DNA from: Candidatus Aquicultor sp.
GTDB taxonomy: Bacteria > Actinomycetota > Aquicultoria > Aquicultorales > Aquicultoraceae
Direction: 5' to 3'
NCBI GenBank assembly: GCA_030682615.1
Contig: JAUXNY010000150.1
Coordinates: 1 to 41,502, forward strand
DNA length: 41,502 nt
A program made the position numbers and the translations under genes. Below the pieces are notes generated by a model that worked only from the letters and a program-made list of their open reading frames with translations, was not told the DNA's origin and did not search any database. This document shows, one piece after another, positions 19,084-27,005 of this stretch; position 1 is the stretch's first letter, and each line of letters opens with the position of its first letter.

Positions 19084-19320
19084 GTGGTAGTTTTTGTTGA
19101 GACGATTCATGTTATCTTTTCGCTCGGCCTAATCGTCGCCGTTCTTCTTCACTCTGGCAAAGGGACCGGTCTTTCAAACGCTTTTGGAGGCGCTCTTCCT
19201 ACTACGTTTTCGGGCACGAGCATTATCGAGAAGAACCTCAACCGTATAACGGTTGGGATTGCTATCGGCTTTGGTGTTACGAGCATGATTCTTTACTATA
19301 TAACTCAAAAAGGCCTTTAA
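19084..19320 (+). CDS. secG: protein translocase subunit SecG
   Basis: Small accessory membrane protein of the SecYEG channel; 78 residues. Two hydrophobic segments (about 2-20 and 53-74) flank the conserved loop HSGKGTGLSNAFGG, the SecG signature. The start is a GTG at 19084 with a full AGGAGG five bases before it. Placement after tpiA/gpmI is common in Gram-positives. A terminator follows at 19370. Confidence 0.94.
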   Translation: MVVFVETIHVIFSLGLIVAVLLHSGKGTGLSNAFGGALPTTFSGTSIIEKNLNRITVGIAIGFGVTSMILYYITQKGL

Positions 19321-19369
19321 GGGCGTCTGGATCGCATAGAATGACCCTATATCGAGCTTAACGGCACGG

Positions 19370-19396
19370 AGCGCTTCTGTTTTGAGGCGCTTTTTT
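19370..19396 (+). terminator. rho-independent terminator after secG
   Basis: AGCGCTTC (19370-19377) pairs with GAGGCGCT (19384-19391) with one G-U pair, and six T residues follow (19391-19396). This is the clearest intrinsic terminator in the window and closes the glycolysis-secG unit. Confidence 0.85.
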
Positions 19397-19458
19397 ATTG
19401 AAGCATAAAGCGCTGCAACGAGCCAAACGAGATGGTCGGGCATTCAGATAGAGTATGA

Positions 19459-19493
19459 GCAGTGAGCAAACTGCCGGCATCACCGAAGGTGAT
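19459..19493 (+). promoter_or_regulatory. tandem hairpins over the RBS of the peptide-binding gene
   Basis: GCAGT-gagcaa-ACTGC (19459-19474) is followed by ATCACC-GAA-GGTGAT (19479-19493). The second hairpin's 3' arm contains the likely ribosome binding site (AAGGTGA), 9 nt before the ATG at 19502. Sequestration of the site is possible but unproven. Confidence 0.4.
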
Positions 19494-19501
19494 TTCTGTT
19501 T

Positions 19502-21151
19502 ATGATAGTTAGAGAAAAACGTGTAACGGTATATCTGCTTATCCTAGCGCTTACCTTGACTATTCTGTCCGGTTGCAGTCCTTCGAACGATGGCGACAAA
19601 GCGGGTGCCGCTAAGCCGGGGAAGCCGGTGGCCGGCGGAAACCTGGTCATAGGTGTGAGTGAGGAGCCCGCGAGCCTTAATCCGTTCCTGCCCGATGGAA
19701 CGTCAATGGCGACAAAGCTGGTCACAGCGAATATCCTCTGGGGACTACTTGTTGTGACCCCATCGCTTACACACGCGCCCCGAATCGCCGAAACCGTTCC
19801 GACGCTCGAAAACGGGCTGGTGACGCAGAATCCTTTTACCGTGACCTACCGGATAAAAGAGGAAGCAGCATGGAGCGACGGGGAGCCGATTACATCCTGG
19901 GATGTCCAGTTTACCTGGCAAAACATAATGGATCCCAAACGAAACGTCGCCGACCGTGCGGGCTATGACAAAATCGAAACCATCCAAACTCCGGATGCCA
20001 AAACCGTGAAGATAATCTTTAAAGAGCCGTACATGCACTACAAGGAGTTATTCTCCACGACCTATCCGATATTGCCTAAACATCTACTCAACGGTAGGAG
20101 TTACGACGATTTGCTCAGTCAGATGATAACCTTCGCCAGCGGGCCGTACAGATTCAAGAAATGGACCAAAGGCGAGAATATTACGATTACCAGAAATGAG
20201 AACTTCTGGGATAAAGAACCCTATATCGACCAGGTAATCTTTAAATTTGCATCTAAAAGCGACTCGATGTTTACGGGGTTTAGAGACGGCAAGCTAGATA
20301 TGGTCTATGCGCCGTCCGACATAAAGTTCATCGAGCGTTTGATCACGCTCGAAGCTAAAGAAGTAAGGATAGAACCGGGTCTGGTCTGGGAGCACGTCGG
20401 TTTTAACTTGAAAAATGCCCATTTGGGTGATGAGAACATACGAAGGGCGATAGCCCATGCGTTGGACCGTAAGAAGATCGCCAAAGAAGCCACCGGAGAC
20501 GAGAAGGTCCTGCAGAGTGTCGTGATGCCGCAGCAAGACCGTTACTATGTCCCCTCATGGAAAAGCTATGATTACAACCTCGACAAGGCGCGGGACTATC
20601 TGCAAAAGGCGGGTTTCGTCCGGGGAGCAAACGGGATCTATGAAAAAGACGGCAAGCCGCTTAAGCTGGAGATAAGTACGACCGCGGGCAACAAGGTGAG
20701 AGAGCGGACGGTAGACATAATCAAAGAAGACCTAACGCGGGCGGGGATACGGGTCGAGGTGAAGAATGCTGCCGAGGAAACATTCTTCAACACGAAGTTG
20801 CCCGGAGGCGATTTTGAAATAGGCGTCTGGGCGTGGCTGGCCGGCGATGAGCCTAAATTACAGCACCTTTTTGCGTCAGACATGACTCCACCGGCAGGTT
20901 TTAACTATTACGGCTACAATGACAGCTTCTTTACCGACGTCGTTAAACGGCTTAGCCGGACGGTCAACCAGAAAGAACGTGCGGCTGTCTATAGAATCGC
21001 GCAAGACAAGCTCAGCGACGACGCAGTGGTAATCCCGCTCTACCAGCATCCCCATGTAATAGCATATGATGGGCGAATCTATGGCATCCGCGACAATGTC
21101 TCTTTCGAAGGCCCCTTCTGGAATCTCAACGAGTGCTGGATTGCGAAGTAG
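19502..21151 (+). CDS. extracellular peptide-binding lipoprotein (SBP family 5)
   Basis: Solute-binding lipoprotein of the DppA/OppA family, 549 residues. The signal peptide (YLLILALTLTILSGC) ends in a lipobox with Cys25 as the lipidated residue. The mature part has family features: GGNLVIGVSEEPASLNPF near the start, WSDGEPITSWDVQFTW, IVKTL-type and FKEPY stretches, ENIRRAIAHALDRKKI, and the C-terminal DDAVVIPLYQH. Permease and ATPase genes are absent on both sides, so it is an orphan binding protein whose partners are elsewhere. The ligand (peptide, nickel or other) cannot be read. Confidence 0.88.
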   Translation: MIVREKRVTVYLLILALTLTILSGCSPSNDGDKAGAAKPGKPVAGGNLVIGVSEEPASLNPFLPDGTSMATKLVTANILWGLLVVTPSLTHAPRIAETVPTLENGLVTQNPFTVTYRIKEEAAWSDGEPITSWDVQFTWQNIMDPKRNVADRAGYDKIETIQTPDAKTVKIIFKEPYMHYKELFSTTYPILPKHLLNGRSYDDLLSQMITFASGPYRFKKWTKGENITITRNENFWDKEPYIDQVIFKFASKSDSMFTGFRDGKLDMVYAPSDIKFIERLITLEAKEVRIEPGLVWEHVGFNLKNAHLGDENIRRAIAHALDRKKIAKEATGDEKVLQSVVMPQQDRYYVPSWKSYDYNLDKARDYLQKAGFVRGANGIYEKDGKPLKLEISTTAGNKVRERTVDIIKEDLTRAGIRVEVKNAAEETFFNTKLPGGDFEIGVWAWLAGDEPKLQHLFASDMTPPAGFNYYGYNDSFFTDVVKRLSRTVNQKERAAVYRIAQDKLSDDAVVIPLYQHPHVIAYDGRIYGIRDNVSFEGPFWNLNECWIAK

Positions 21152-21224
21152 GCAACCTTAACCTGTCCACTTCTATCGGAACCTTATTCCCTTTAAAGCG
21201 TCAATTAAATAACCGTATCCTTGT

Positions 21225-21252
21225 TACGAGTCTTTGCTTGCTGGGTATATAG
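21225..21252 (+). promoter_or_regulatory. candidate promoter of the rubredoxin operon
   Basis: TTACGA (21225-21230), 16 nt, TATATA (21247-21252). Weak -35, reasonable -10; start near 21259, 34 nt before the rubredoxin ATG. Confidence 0.35.
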
Positions 21253-21292
21253 CGAATTGCGGGCAAATACTAAGCGTGGAGGTGACGTGATA

Positions 21293-21460
21293 ATGAAGCA
21301 GTATGTCTGTCAGATGTGCGGCTATATTTATGACCCGGCTAAGGGCGACAAAAAAGGCAATATACCGCCTGGAGTGCCGTTCGAAGAGCTGCCGGATGAT
21401 TGGAAGTGTCCCTTGTGCGGCGCTTCGAAATCAAAGTTTGCACCGATGGTGGGGGAATAG
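21293..21460 (+). CDS. rubredoxin
   Basis: Small electron carrier with one iron held by four cysteines; 55 residues. The two knuckles CQMCGYIYD and CPLCGASKS are spaced as usual, with [15 protein letters not shown] between them. The ATG at 21293 has GGAGGTGA upstream; translation from the more distant start at 21221 would add 24 unrelated residues. With the desulforedoxin-like gene and the flavodiiron gene downstream it most likely donates electrons to the latter. Confidence 0.97.
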   Translation: MKQYVCQMCGYIYDPAKGDKKGNIPPGVPFEELPDDWKCPLCGASKSKFAPMVGE

Positions 21461-21520
21461 ACGTCTCGCTATATGGATGGAGTTGGAGATTAAATATTGC
21501 GCATAGAAGGGAGAAACGAC

Positions 21521-21661
21521 ATGGCAACCAAGGACGGGCAGAAATATAAATGTGAGATTTGCGGCAACGAGGTCGTCGTCACGCACGAGGGCGATGGCGA
21601 ACTCGTATGCTGTGGCCAGCCGATGGGCGTTATCGGCGAAGGTTTCAGTTGCGGCGCGTAA
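21521..21661 (+). CDS. desulforedoxin-like protein (46 residues)
   Basis: Very short iron protein matching desulforedoxin, the N-terminal domain of desulfoferrodoxin. The sequence has CEICG near residue 11 and LVCCGQPM near 29, the C-x-x-C plus C-C pattern that binds a single iron as a dimer; the neelaredoxin catalytic domain is absent. The ATG at 21521 follows AAGGGAG. Lying between rubredoxin and flavodiiron genes, it probably takes part in oxygen or superoxide defence electron transfer; its exact role is unknown. Confidence 0.88.
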   Translation: MATKDGQKYKCEICGNEVVVTHEGDGELVCCGQPMGVIGEGFSCGA

Positions 21662-21707
21662 GCAGACTATTTAATGCTGGCGGCACATATATTGGAGGCA
21701 TGATTTC

Positions 21708-22919
21708 ATGGCGGTTGAACTGAAAAACGGAATATATTGGGTCGGTGCGATCGATTGGTCGATAAGGGATTTTCATGGTTACGAGACGCCGCGCGGCACC
21801 AGTTACAATAATTACCTCATCATGGATGAACAGGTGACGCTCGTCGATACGGTCAAGCATAGTTTTGTCAGCGACATGGTCAGGAACATCAAGCGCCTTG
21901 TCGACCCCGCAAAGATAAAGAACGTCATCGTCAACCACATCGAGAACGACCACGCGACCTCACTCGGGGCCATTATGCAGCTCGCTCCCGATGCCAATGT
22001 CTATATCACCGAGAAAGGCAAGAAGGGCATCGCGCGCTTCTTCGATATCTCGAAGTGGAACATCAACGTCGTTAAAACGGGTGACACCCTCAACATCGGT
22101 AGCCGCAACCTGGCATTTCTAGAGACGCCGATGCTTCACTGGCCGGATTCGATGATGACCTATATCCCGGAGGACAAGTTGTTGATAAGCCAGGACGGAT
22201 TCGGCCAGCATATCGCTTCGGCTGAGCGCTTCGACGACGAGTATATCCACGCCCATTCCCAGGCCGAGCTCGACGATGCCATCGCCGACTACTACGCGAA
22301 TATTCTCATGCCGTTCGGGCAGATAATCAAGTCGAAACTTGCCGAGGTGCGGAAACTGGGGCTCGATATCGAGATGATAGCGCCCGACCACGGCGTCATC
22401 TGGCGCAAGTTCCCGCAAAAAATCGTCCAGGATTACCTGGATATGGCCGACGGCAAAGCCGACCTGAGTGTGGCGATCATCTACGACACCATGTGGCAGG
22501 GTACCGAGATGATGACGGTGCCGCTGATGCAGGGCATCATCGATGAGGGTGTGGGCTGCAGGGTCGTCAAGCTCAGGGCGAATGCGCGAAGCATCGCGGT
22601 CAAGGAGTTCTGGAAGGCGCGCGGGGCGCTAATCGGCACACCCACACTAAACAATCTCATGTTCCCGACGGTCGCCTCGCTCCTGACCTATCTGCGCGGG
22701 TTGAAACCGAAGAATCGCATCGTCGGCGCGTTCGGCAGCTACGGCTGGGGCGGCGGAGGCGTAAAGAGCGTCTACGAAGAGCTAGGCAAGATGGCGGTCG
22801 AGGTCTACGAACCCGGCATCGAAGCACACTACCGCCCGGATCTTGACGACGAGACCAAAGCCTACGAGTACGGACGAGACTTCGCGAAAAAAGTGAAGGA
22901 ATACCACGGGCAATTTTAA
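21708..22919 (+). CDS. flavodiiron protein (FprA-type oxygen/NO reductase)
   Basis: Soluble A-type flavoprotein that reduces O2 to water and/or NO to N2O in anaerobes; 403 residues. The N-terminal metallo-beta-lactamase-like domain has all diiron ligands: H77-x-E79-x-D81-H82 (NHIENDHA), H144 (MLHWPDSM), D163 and H228 (PDHG). The C-terminal flavodoxin domain starts at about 255 (VAIIYDTMWQGTEMM, the FMN phosphate loop). No rubredoxin or flavin reductase domain is fused, matching the separate rubredoxin gene upstream. The ATG follows TTGGAGG. Oxygen or NO preference cannot be read from sequence. Confidence 0.95.
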   Translation: MAVELKNGIYWVGAIDWSIRDFHGYETPRGTSYNNYLIMDEQVTLVDTVKHSFVSDMVRNIKRLVDPAKIKNVIVNHIENDHATSLGAIMQLAPDANVYITEKGKKGIARFFDISKWNINVVKTGDTLNIGSRNLAFLETPMLHWPDSMMTYIPEDKLLISQDGFGQHIASAERFDDEYIHAHSQAELDDAIADYYANILMPFGQIIKSKLAEVRKLGLDIEMIAPDHGVIWRKFPQKIVQDYLDMADGKADLSVAIIYDTMWQGTEMMTVPLMQGIIDEGVGCRVVKLRANARSIAVKEFWKARGALIGTPTLNNLMFPTVASLLTYLRGLKPKNRIVGAFGSYGWGGGGVKSVYEELGKMAVEVYEPGIEAHYRPDLDDETKAYEYGRDFAKKVKEYHGQF

Positions 22920-23069
22920 ACAAACTCATGCGGCGGGTGCTGAATACACATATGCATAGGATACGATAATAGGATGACTGCGACCCTAGCGTTGTCATCA
23001 TAGGCGGCCGCGCCTGAAGTCTCGCCACAATCTCGCCTAAACATCTGCTTTGCACTAAAGGACTAAAAA

Positions 23070-23104
23070 CACCATTACGGCGTAACGGTGACGCGTGTTA
23101 TGAT
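23070..23104 (+). promoter_or_regulatory. inverted repeat and extended -10 before recD2
   Basis: CACCATTAC-GGC-GTAACGGTG (23070-23090) is an inverted repeat with one mismatch, ending 5 nt before the extended -10 TGTTATGAT (23096-23104). It could be an operator or activator site; the rest of the 223-nt spacer 22920-23142 holds nothing recognisable. Confidence 0.35.
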
Positions 23105-23142
23105 TCCCATAGAACCCGAAAAGCGGCAAAAGGCGGCGTTCG

Positions 23143-25416
23143 TTGACATCAGACCAACTATCATTCGGAAACAAGAATAAAAAAGGCGCCGGTATCCAGC
23201 CGGGGCAGGGGGCGCCCCCACAGAAACTCGATGTCCTCGAAGGCATTCTCGAGAACTTTGTCTTTTCCAACGATGATAACGGCTGGAGCGTGGTTCGTCT
23301 GAATGTGAAGGGCAATCGCGAGCTGGTTACCGCTGTCGGGAGCTTGTTGGGGGTTCAACCAGGAGAGAGCATCAGGCTTGAGGGGTATTGGGTGAGCGAC
23401 CGTAAATACGGCGACCAGTTTAAAGCCCAGTCGTTTACGACAATAAAGCCTGCCACACTCGTCGGCATCGAGAAATACCTCGGCTCGGGCATGATAAAGG
23501 GAATCGGCCCGGTCATGGCGTCGCGCATGGTCAAATGCTTCGGCGTTGAGACGCTCGACATCATCGAGACCGACCCTTCGCGCCTGCTAGAGGTGGAGGG
23601 ACTCGGGAAGGTGCGCGTCGAGGGCATCTGCCAGACCTGGCAGGAGCAGAAAGATATAAAAGAGGTCATGATATTTTTGCAGTCGCATGGTGTCACCACG
23701 ACCTATGCGATAAAGATATATAAGGAGTACGGCAACCAGGCGATAGATATCGTTAGCGAGAACCCATATCGGCTGGCCGTCGATATCTTCGGTATCGGCT
23801 TTAGGACGGCAGACAAAATCGCGTCAAATCTGGGGATTGCGGCCAACTCCCCGCAGCGTGCCGAAGCTGGGGTTTTACATATGCTAGGTTCCTTCAGCGA
23901 GGACGGCCACGTCTGCTGCCCGCGCATTTTGCTCGTCGAAAAGGCCGCTGAAATGCTCGAAATCGACGACAGGTTTGTTGAGCTCGCCGTCGATTCGCTT
24001 AGTGTGCGGGGGCTAATCGTCATCGAGAACATCGATGAGCTCACGGTTATAGAAGGTTCGGATGTTACTGAAGAAACCTGCGATGAACTCATCTACCTGC
24101 GGTCGCTCTACGCATCCGAGGTCGGCGCGGCCGGCTTGATGCGCCAGGTTCTAGAATCCGACTTAGTGCAGCTCAATATCGATATGGATAAGGCTATAAG
24201 CGGGTTCGAGAAAAAGTTTTCAATTGAACTGGCCGGGCAGCAAAGAGATGCGATAAAGCGTGCGATAACAAGTAAGATGATGGTGGTCACCGGCGGGCCC
24301 GGTACGGGCAAGACCACGCTAATAAATGGGGTCATCCAAATCCTTAAGGGAAAAGAGCGTCGCGTCTTGCTGGCGGCGCCGACCGGGCGCGCCGCCAAGC
24401 GCCTGAGCGAGGCGACCGGCATGGAGGCCAAGACCATTCACCGCTTGCTCGAATTCAGCCCGCGTTCCATGTCTTTTGAACGCGGGCCGGATAAACCGCT
24501 CGAGGTCGATATCCTCATTCTCGACGAGGTCTCGATGGTCGATATCGTGCTCTTCTATAATGTGCTGAAAGCGCTGCCGTTGACCTCTCAGATTGTCCTC
24601 GTCGGCGACGTCGACCAGCTACCGTCCGTGGGGCCGGGCGGCGTGCTCAAGGATGTCATAGCATCGGGTCGCGTGGAGGTGGTCTGCTTGACCGAAGTCT
24701 TCAGGCAGGCCCGGGAGAGTATGGTGGTAATGAACGCCCACGCCATAAATAGTGGTAAAATGCCGTATGTCAAAGACGAGGGGCACAGACGCGACTTCTT
24801 CGTCATCGAAAAGGACGAGCCCGAGGAGGTACTGGAGACGATAAAGACCCTCATTACACAGCGCATACCGGCACACTTCGGCTTCAGCCCGACAGACGAT
24901 ATTCAAGTGCTCACGCCTATGCACAAGGGTTTGCTCGGCACGTCCAACCTCAACAAAGAGCTGCAGGAGTTGCTCAACCCGGAGCGGGAATCTATTTCGC
25001 GGGGCAGTAGAACCTTTCGTGTCGCCGACAAAGTCATGCAGATTCGCAACAACTACGATTTGGATGTCTTCAATGGCGACATCGGCAAAATCGCATCGAT
25101 TGACCGGGTCGAGCGAGTCGTGCGCGTCAACTTCGACGGCAAGATGGTCCTCTATGAGTACTCCGATTTGGACGAATTGATGCTCGCCTATGCGTGTTCG
25201 GTCCACAAGGCGCAGGGGAGCGAGTACCCGGTGGTCGTCTTACCGCTCCATACCCAGCACTACATGATGCTCCAGCGGAACCTATTATATACCGCGGTCA
25301 CTCGCGGGAAGAAACTCGTAGTTGTCGTGGGGAGTAAGAAGGCGCTGGCGATTGCGGTGAAGAACAACAAGATTCAGGATAGGTTCACGCGTCTTGCCGA
25401 AAGGTTGAACCGGTAA
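23143..25416 (+). CDS. recD2: RecD-like DNA helicase (RecD2)
   Basis: Superfamily 1B 5'-3' DNA helicase of the RecD2/YrrC type, which acts without RecBC; 757 residues. Order: an N-terminal OB-like part (LEGILENFVFSNDDNGWSVV), tandem helix-hairpin-helix region (about 110-235, GIGPVMASRMV, VEGLGKVRV, GIGFRTADKIA), Walker A GGPGTGKT (384-391), Walker B DEVSMVD, QLPSVGPGGVL, and C-terminal SH3-like plus SVHKAQGSEYP and TAVTRGKK. The TTG at 23143 is the only start after an in-frame stop at 23110. It probably works in DNA repair or at stalled forks. Confidence 0.94.
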   Translation: MTSDQLSFGNKNKKGAGIQPGQGAPPQKLDVLEGILENFVFSNDDNGWSVVRLNVKGNRELVTAVGSLLGVQPGESIRLEGYWVSDRKYGDQFKAQSFTTIKPATLVGIEKYLGSGMIKGIGPVMASRMVKCFGVETLDIIETDPSRLLEVEGLGKVRVEGICQTWQEQKDIKEVMIFLQSHGVTTTYAIKIYKEYGNQAIDIVSENPYRLAVDIFGIGFRTADKIASNLGIAANSPQRAEAGVLHMLGSFSEDGHVCCPRILLVEKAAEMLEIDDRFVELAVDSLSVRGLIVIENIDELTVIEGSDVTEETCDELIYLRSLYASEVGAAGLMRQVLESDLVQLNIDMDKAISGFEKKFSIELAGQQRDAIKRAITSKMMVVTGGPGTGKTTLINGVIQILKGKERRVLLAAPTGRAAKRLSEATGMEAKTIHRLLEFSPRSMSFERGPDKPLEVDILILDEVSMVDIVLFYNVLKALPLTSQIVLVGDVDQLPSVGPGGVLKDVIASGRVEVVCLTEVFRQARESMVVMNAHAINSGKMPYVKDEGHRRDFFVIEKDEPEEVLETIKTLITQRIPAHFGFSPTDDIQVLTPMHKGLLGTSNLNKELQELLNPERESISRGSRTFRVADKVMQIRNNYDLDVFNGDIGKIASIDRVERVVRVNFDGKMVLYEYSDLDELMLAYACSVHKAQGSEYPVVVLPLHTQHYMMLQRNLLYTAVTRGKKLVVVVGSKKALAIAVKNNKIQDRFTRLAERLNR

Positions 25417-25607
25417 TCGACAGTTAGGTTGTAAGAGAGCCGAGGGTCACACCCAGACTAGGCCATAAAGATATAGTACACCTTGATGGTTATGATACAG
25501 GTAAGACAAGTCGAGGCGTTAAGGAGTCGGTGCGGCGTGCAGGTAAATCAGGGCCGCTCTCTGTTGTGCGGCAGATAGTAGGGGTGCTCTTCAACCGTCG
25601 CGGTTAG

Positions 25608-25955
25608 CTAGACCGCATCTTGCCCCATAGCCAGCAGGGCCTCATCGAGAGAGTCGTATATGCGGATATTGTCAATTTGCGGCAGCCCGACCACGCCTAT
25701 GATATACCTTACGTTTTCATCGGCGACAACCAAAGCCATGTGGCGGCCGACGCTCAGGAGCGTCTTCACGGTTGAGAAGAGGAGGCTTACGCCGGCTGTA
25801 TCCATATAGACGACGTCGGAGAGGTCGAGAACGATGTCCTCGCCTTTACCGAGAGCCTCATCGAGGACTTCTTTGACGTTATGCGTGTTGTGGTGGTCGA
25901 TCTCTCCGGTGACGGTCACAATCGGAAGTCTCGCGCCGGTAAGGGCTATCTTCAT
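25608..25955 (-). CDS. STAS-domain anti-sigma factor antagonist
   Basis: Single-domain STAS protein of the SpoIIAA/RsbV type, 115 residues. Such proteins release a sigma factor by binding its anti-sigma kinase and are switched off by phosphorylation. The core strand-helix VVYMDTAGVSLLFS has D52-T53-A54-G55 where characterised antagonists have D-S-S/T-G; Thr53 is the likely phospho-acceptor. The ATG at 25955 has AGGAGGT five bases before it; the open frame upstream to 26105 lacks family similarity. No anti-sigma kinase, phosphatase or sigma gene is adjacent, so its partners are unknown. It is divergent from menG. Confidence 0.86.
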   Translation of the reverse strand: MKIALTGARLPIVTVTGEIDHHNTHNVKEVLDEALGKGEDIVLDLSDVVYMDTAGVSLLFSTVKTLLSVGRHMALVVADENVRYIIGVVGLPQIDNIRIYDSLDEALLAMGQDAV

Positions 25956-26043
25956 GGGGTACCTCCTGCTTCTCGGCCGGAACATCGGCCTGTAGGCATC
26001 TTCGGCAATTACTCGTTTAATAAACTTAAAAGCGTACATAATC

Positions 26044-26049
26044 ATTATA
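26044..26049 (-). promoter_or_regulatory. -10 of the STAS gene promoter
   Basis: On the minus strand this reads TATAAT. Transcription would start near 26037 and leave a leader of about 80 nt. Its upstream part overlaps the forward extended -10 at 26060-26068. Confidence 0.4.
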
Positions 26050-26059
26050 ACCAAAAACC

Positions 26060-26068
26060 TGCTATAAT
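26060..26068 (+). promoter_or_regulatory. distal extended -10 upstream of menG
   Basis: TGCTATAAT, identical to the murJ promoter element; start near 26075, about 100 nt before menG. It is back to back with the reverse -10 at 26044-26049. Confidence 0.45.
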
Positions 26069-26160
26069 CCTTTATTCTGCGCAAAAGAGAGCAAAATTTC
26101 AACAAAAAGACGATTGCATTGCGAGCAAGCTACTCGCTCATTTCTTAATCGCAATTCGTC

Positions 26161-26169
26161 TGCTATATT
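26161..26169 (+). promoter_or_regulatory. proximal extended -10, predicts leaderless menG
   Basis: TGCTATATT ends 6 nt before the A of the menG ATG at 26176, the normal distance to a transcription start. No ribosome binding site precedes this ATG, which fits a leaderless transcript. Confidence 0.45.
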
Positions 26170-26175
26170 TAATCT

Positions 26176-26916
26176 ATGAGTGAAACAAAGAATTATACTG
26201 GAAAAGCTATACGGTCGCCTGAGCGAGTGCGGACTATGTTCGACGCTGTTTCCGGGCGCTACGACCTGTTAAACCGGATACTTACGCTCGGGCGCGACCG
26301 GCGCTGGCGAAAGCTCGCTGCCGCGAGCGCCGAAGTGTCGGCCGGCTCGGTTGTGCTGGACGCATGTTGCGGCACGGCGGACCTCGCGCTGGCGATAAAC
26401 GCCGAGACCGGGGCGAGGGTCGTCGGCGTCGACTTCAGCCCGGACATGCTGAAGATAGCGAAGGAGAAGATAGTCCGGGCAGGCAAGGGCGACGCCATTT
26501 CGTTTATAGAAGCGTCGGTCGACGATATTCCCTTTGACGACGATTCTTTCGACGCGGTGACTGTCGGGTGGGGACTGAGAAACACCCCCGACTATCAGGC
26601 GGTACTCGAAGAGTTTTATCGGGTAGTCCGGCCGGGTGGAAGGATGGTTTGCCTGGAATCGACCGAACCCGAAACGGCATTGCTGAGAATTCCGTATAAA
26701 TTCATTCTATCGAACATCGTCCCGCTGGCCGGGAGGATGTTTGCCAAAGACCACAGCGCATATAGATATTTATCGGACAGCATACAGGCCTTCCCGCCAC
26801 AGAAAGAACTCGTCGCGATGATGGGGAAAGCGGGCTGGGTGAATGTCTCGTATCGAAATCTGCTCGGCGGCGCGGTCGCTATTCACGTTGGACGGAAACC
26901 CTCAAGCGACCATTAA
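26176..26916 (+). CDS. menG: demethylmenaquinone methyltransferase
   Basis: Class I SAM-dependent C-methyltransferase of the MenG/UbiE family, the last step of classical menaquinone synthesis; 246 residues. Seen: the family start VRTMFDAVSGRYDLLNRILT, motif I VLDACCGTADLALAI (Ala in place of the usual Gly after GT), GVDFSPDML, and VTVGWGLRNTPD, a strong UbiE marker, then VVRPGGRMVCLE. No ribosome binding site is visible. Other men genes are not in the window. Presence suggests a quinone-based electron transport chain. Confidence 0.92.
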   Translation: MSETKNYTGKAIRSPERVRTMFDAVSGRYDLLNRILTLGRDRRWRKLAAASAEVSAGSVVLDACCGTADLALAINAETGARVVGVDFSPDMLKIAKEKIVRAGKGDAISFIEASVDDIPFDDDSFDAVTVGWGLRNTPDYQAVLEEFYRVVRPGGRMVCLESTEPETALLRIPYKFILSNIVPLAGRMFAKDHSAYRYLSDSIQAFPPQKELVAMMGKAGWVNVSYRNLLGGAVAIHVGRKPSSDH

Positions 26917-27005
26917 GGCAAGCGGTTCGCAGAGTTTAACGGTGGAGTCGTACTTCCAGGCGTGGAGCCGCCTAATCCTATTAACGTCAGGTGTTGCTTA
27001 AGTCT

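Noticed and set aside
25417-25607. possible RNA gene in the gap after recD2
   Set aside because: No cloverleaf, no T-loop consensus and no terminator could be drawn; only a small GCGGT/ACCGC inverted repeat overlaps the STAS gene end.
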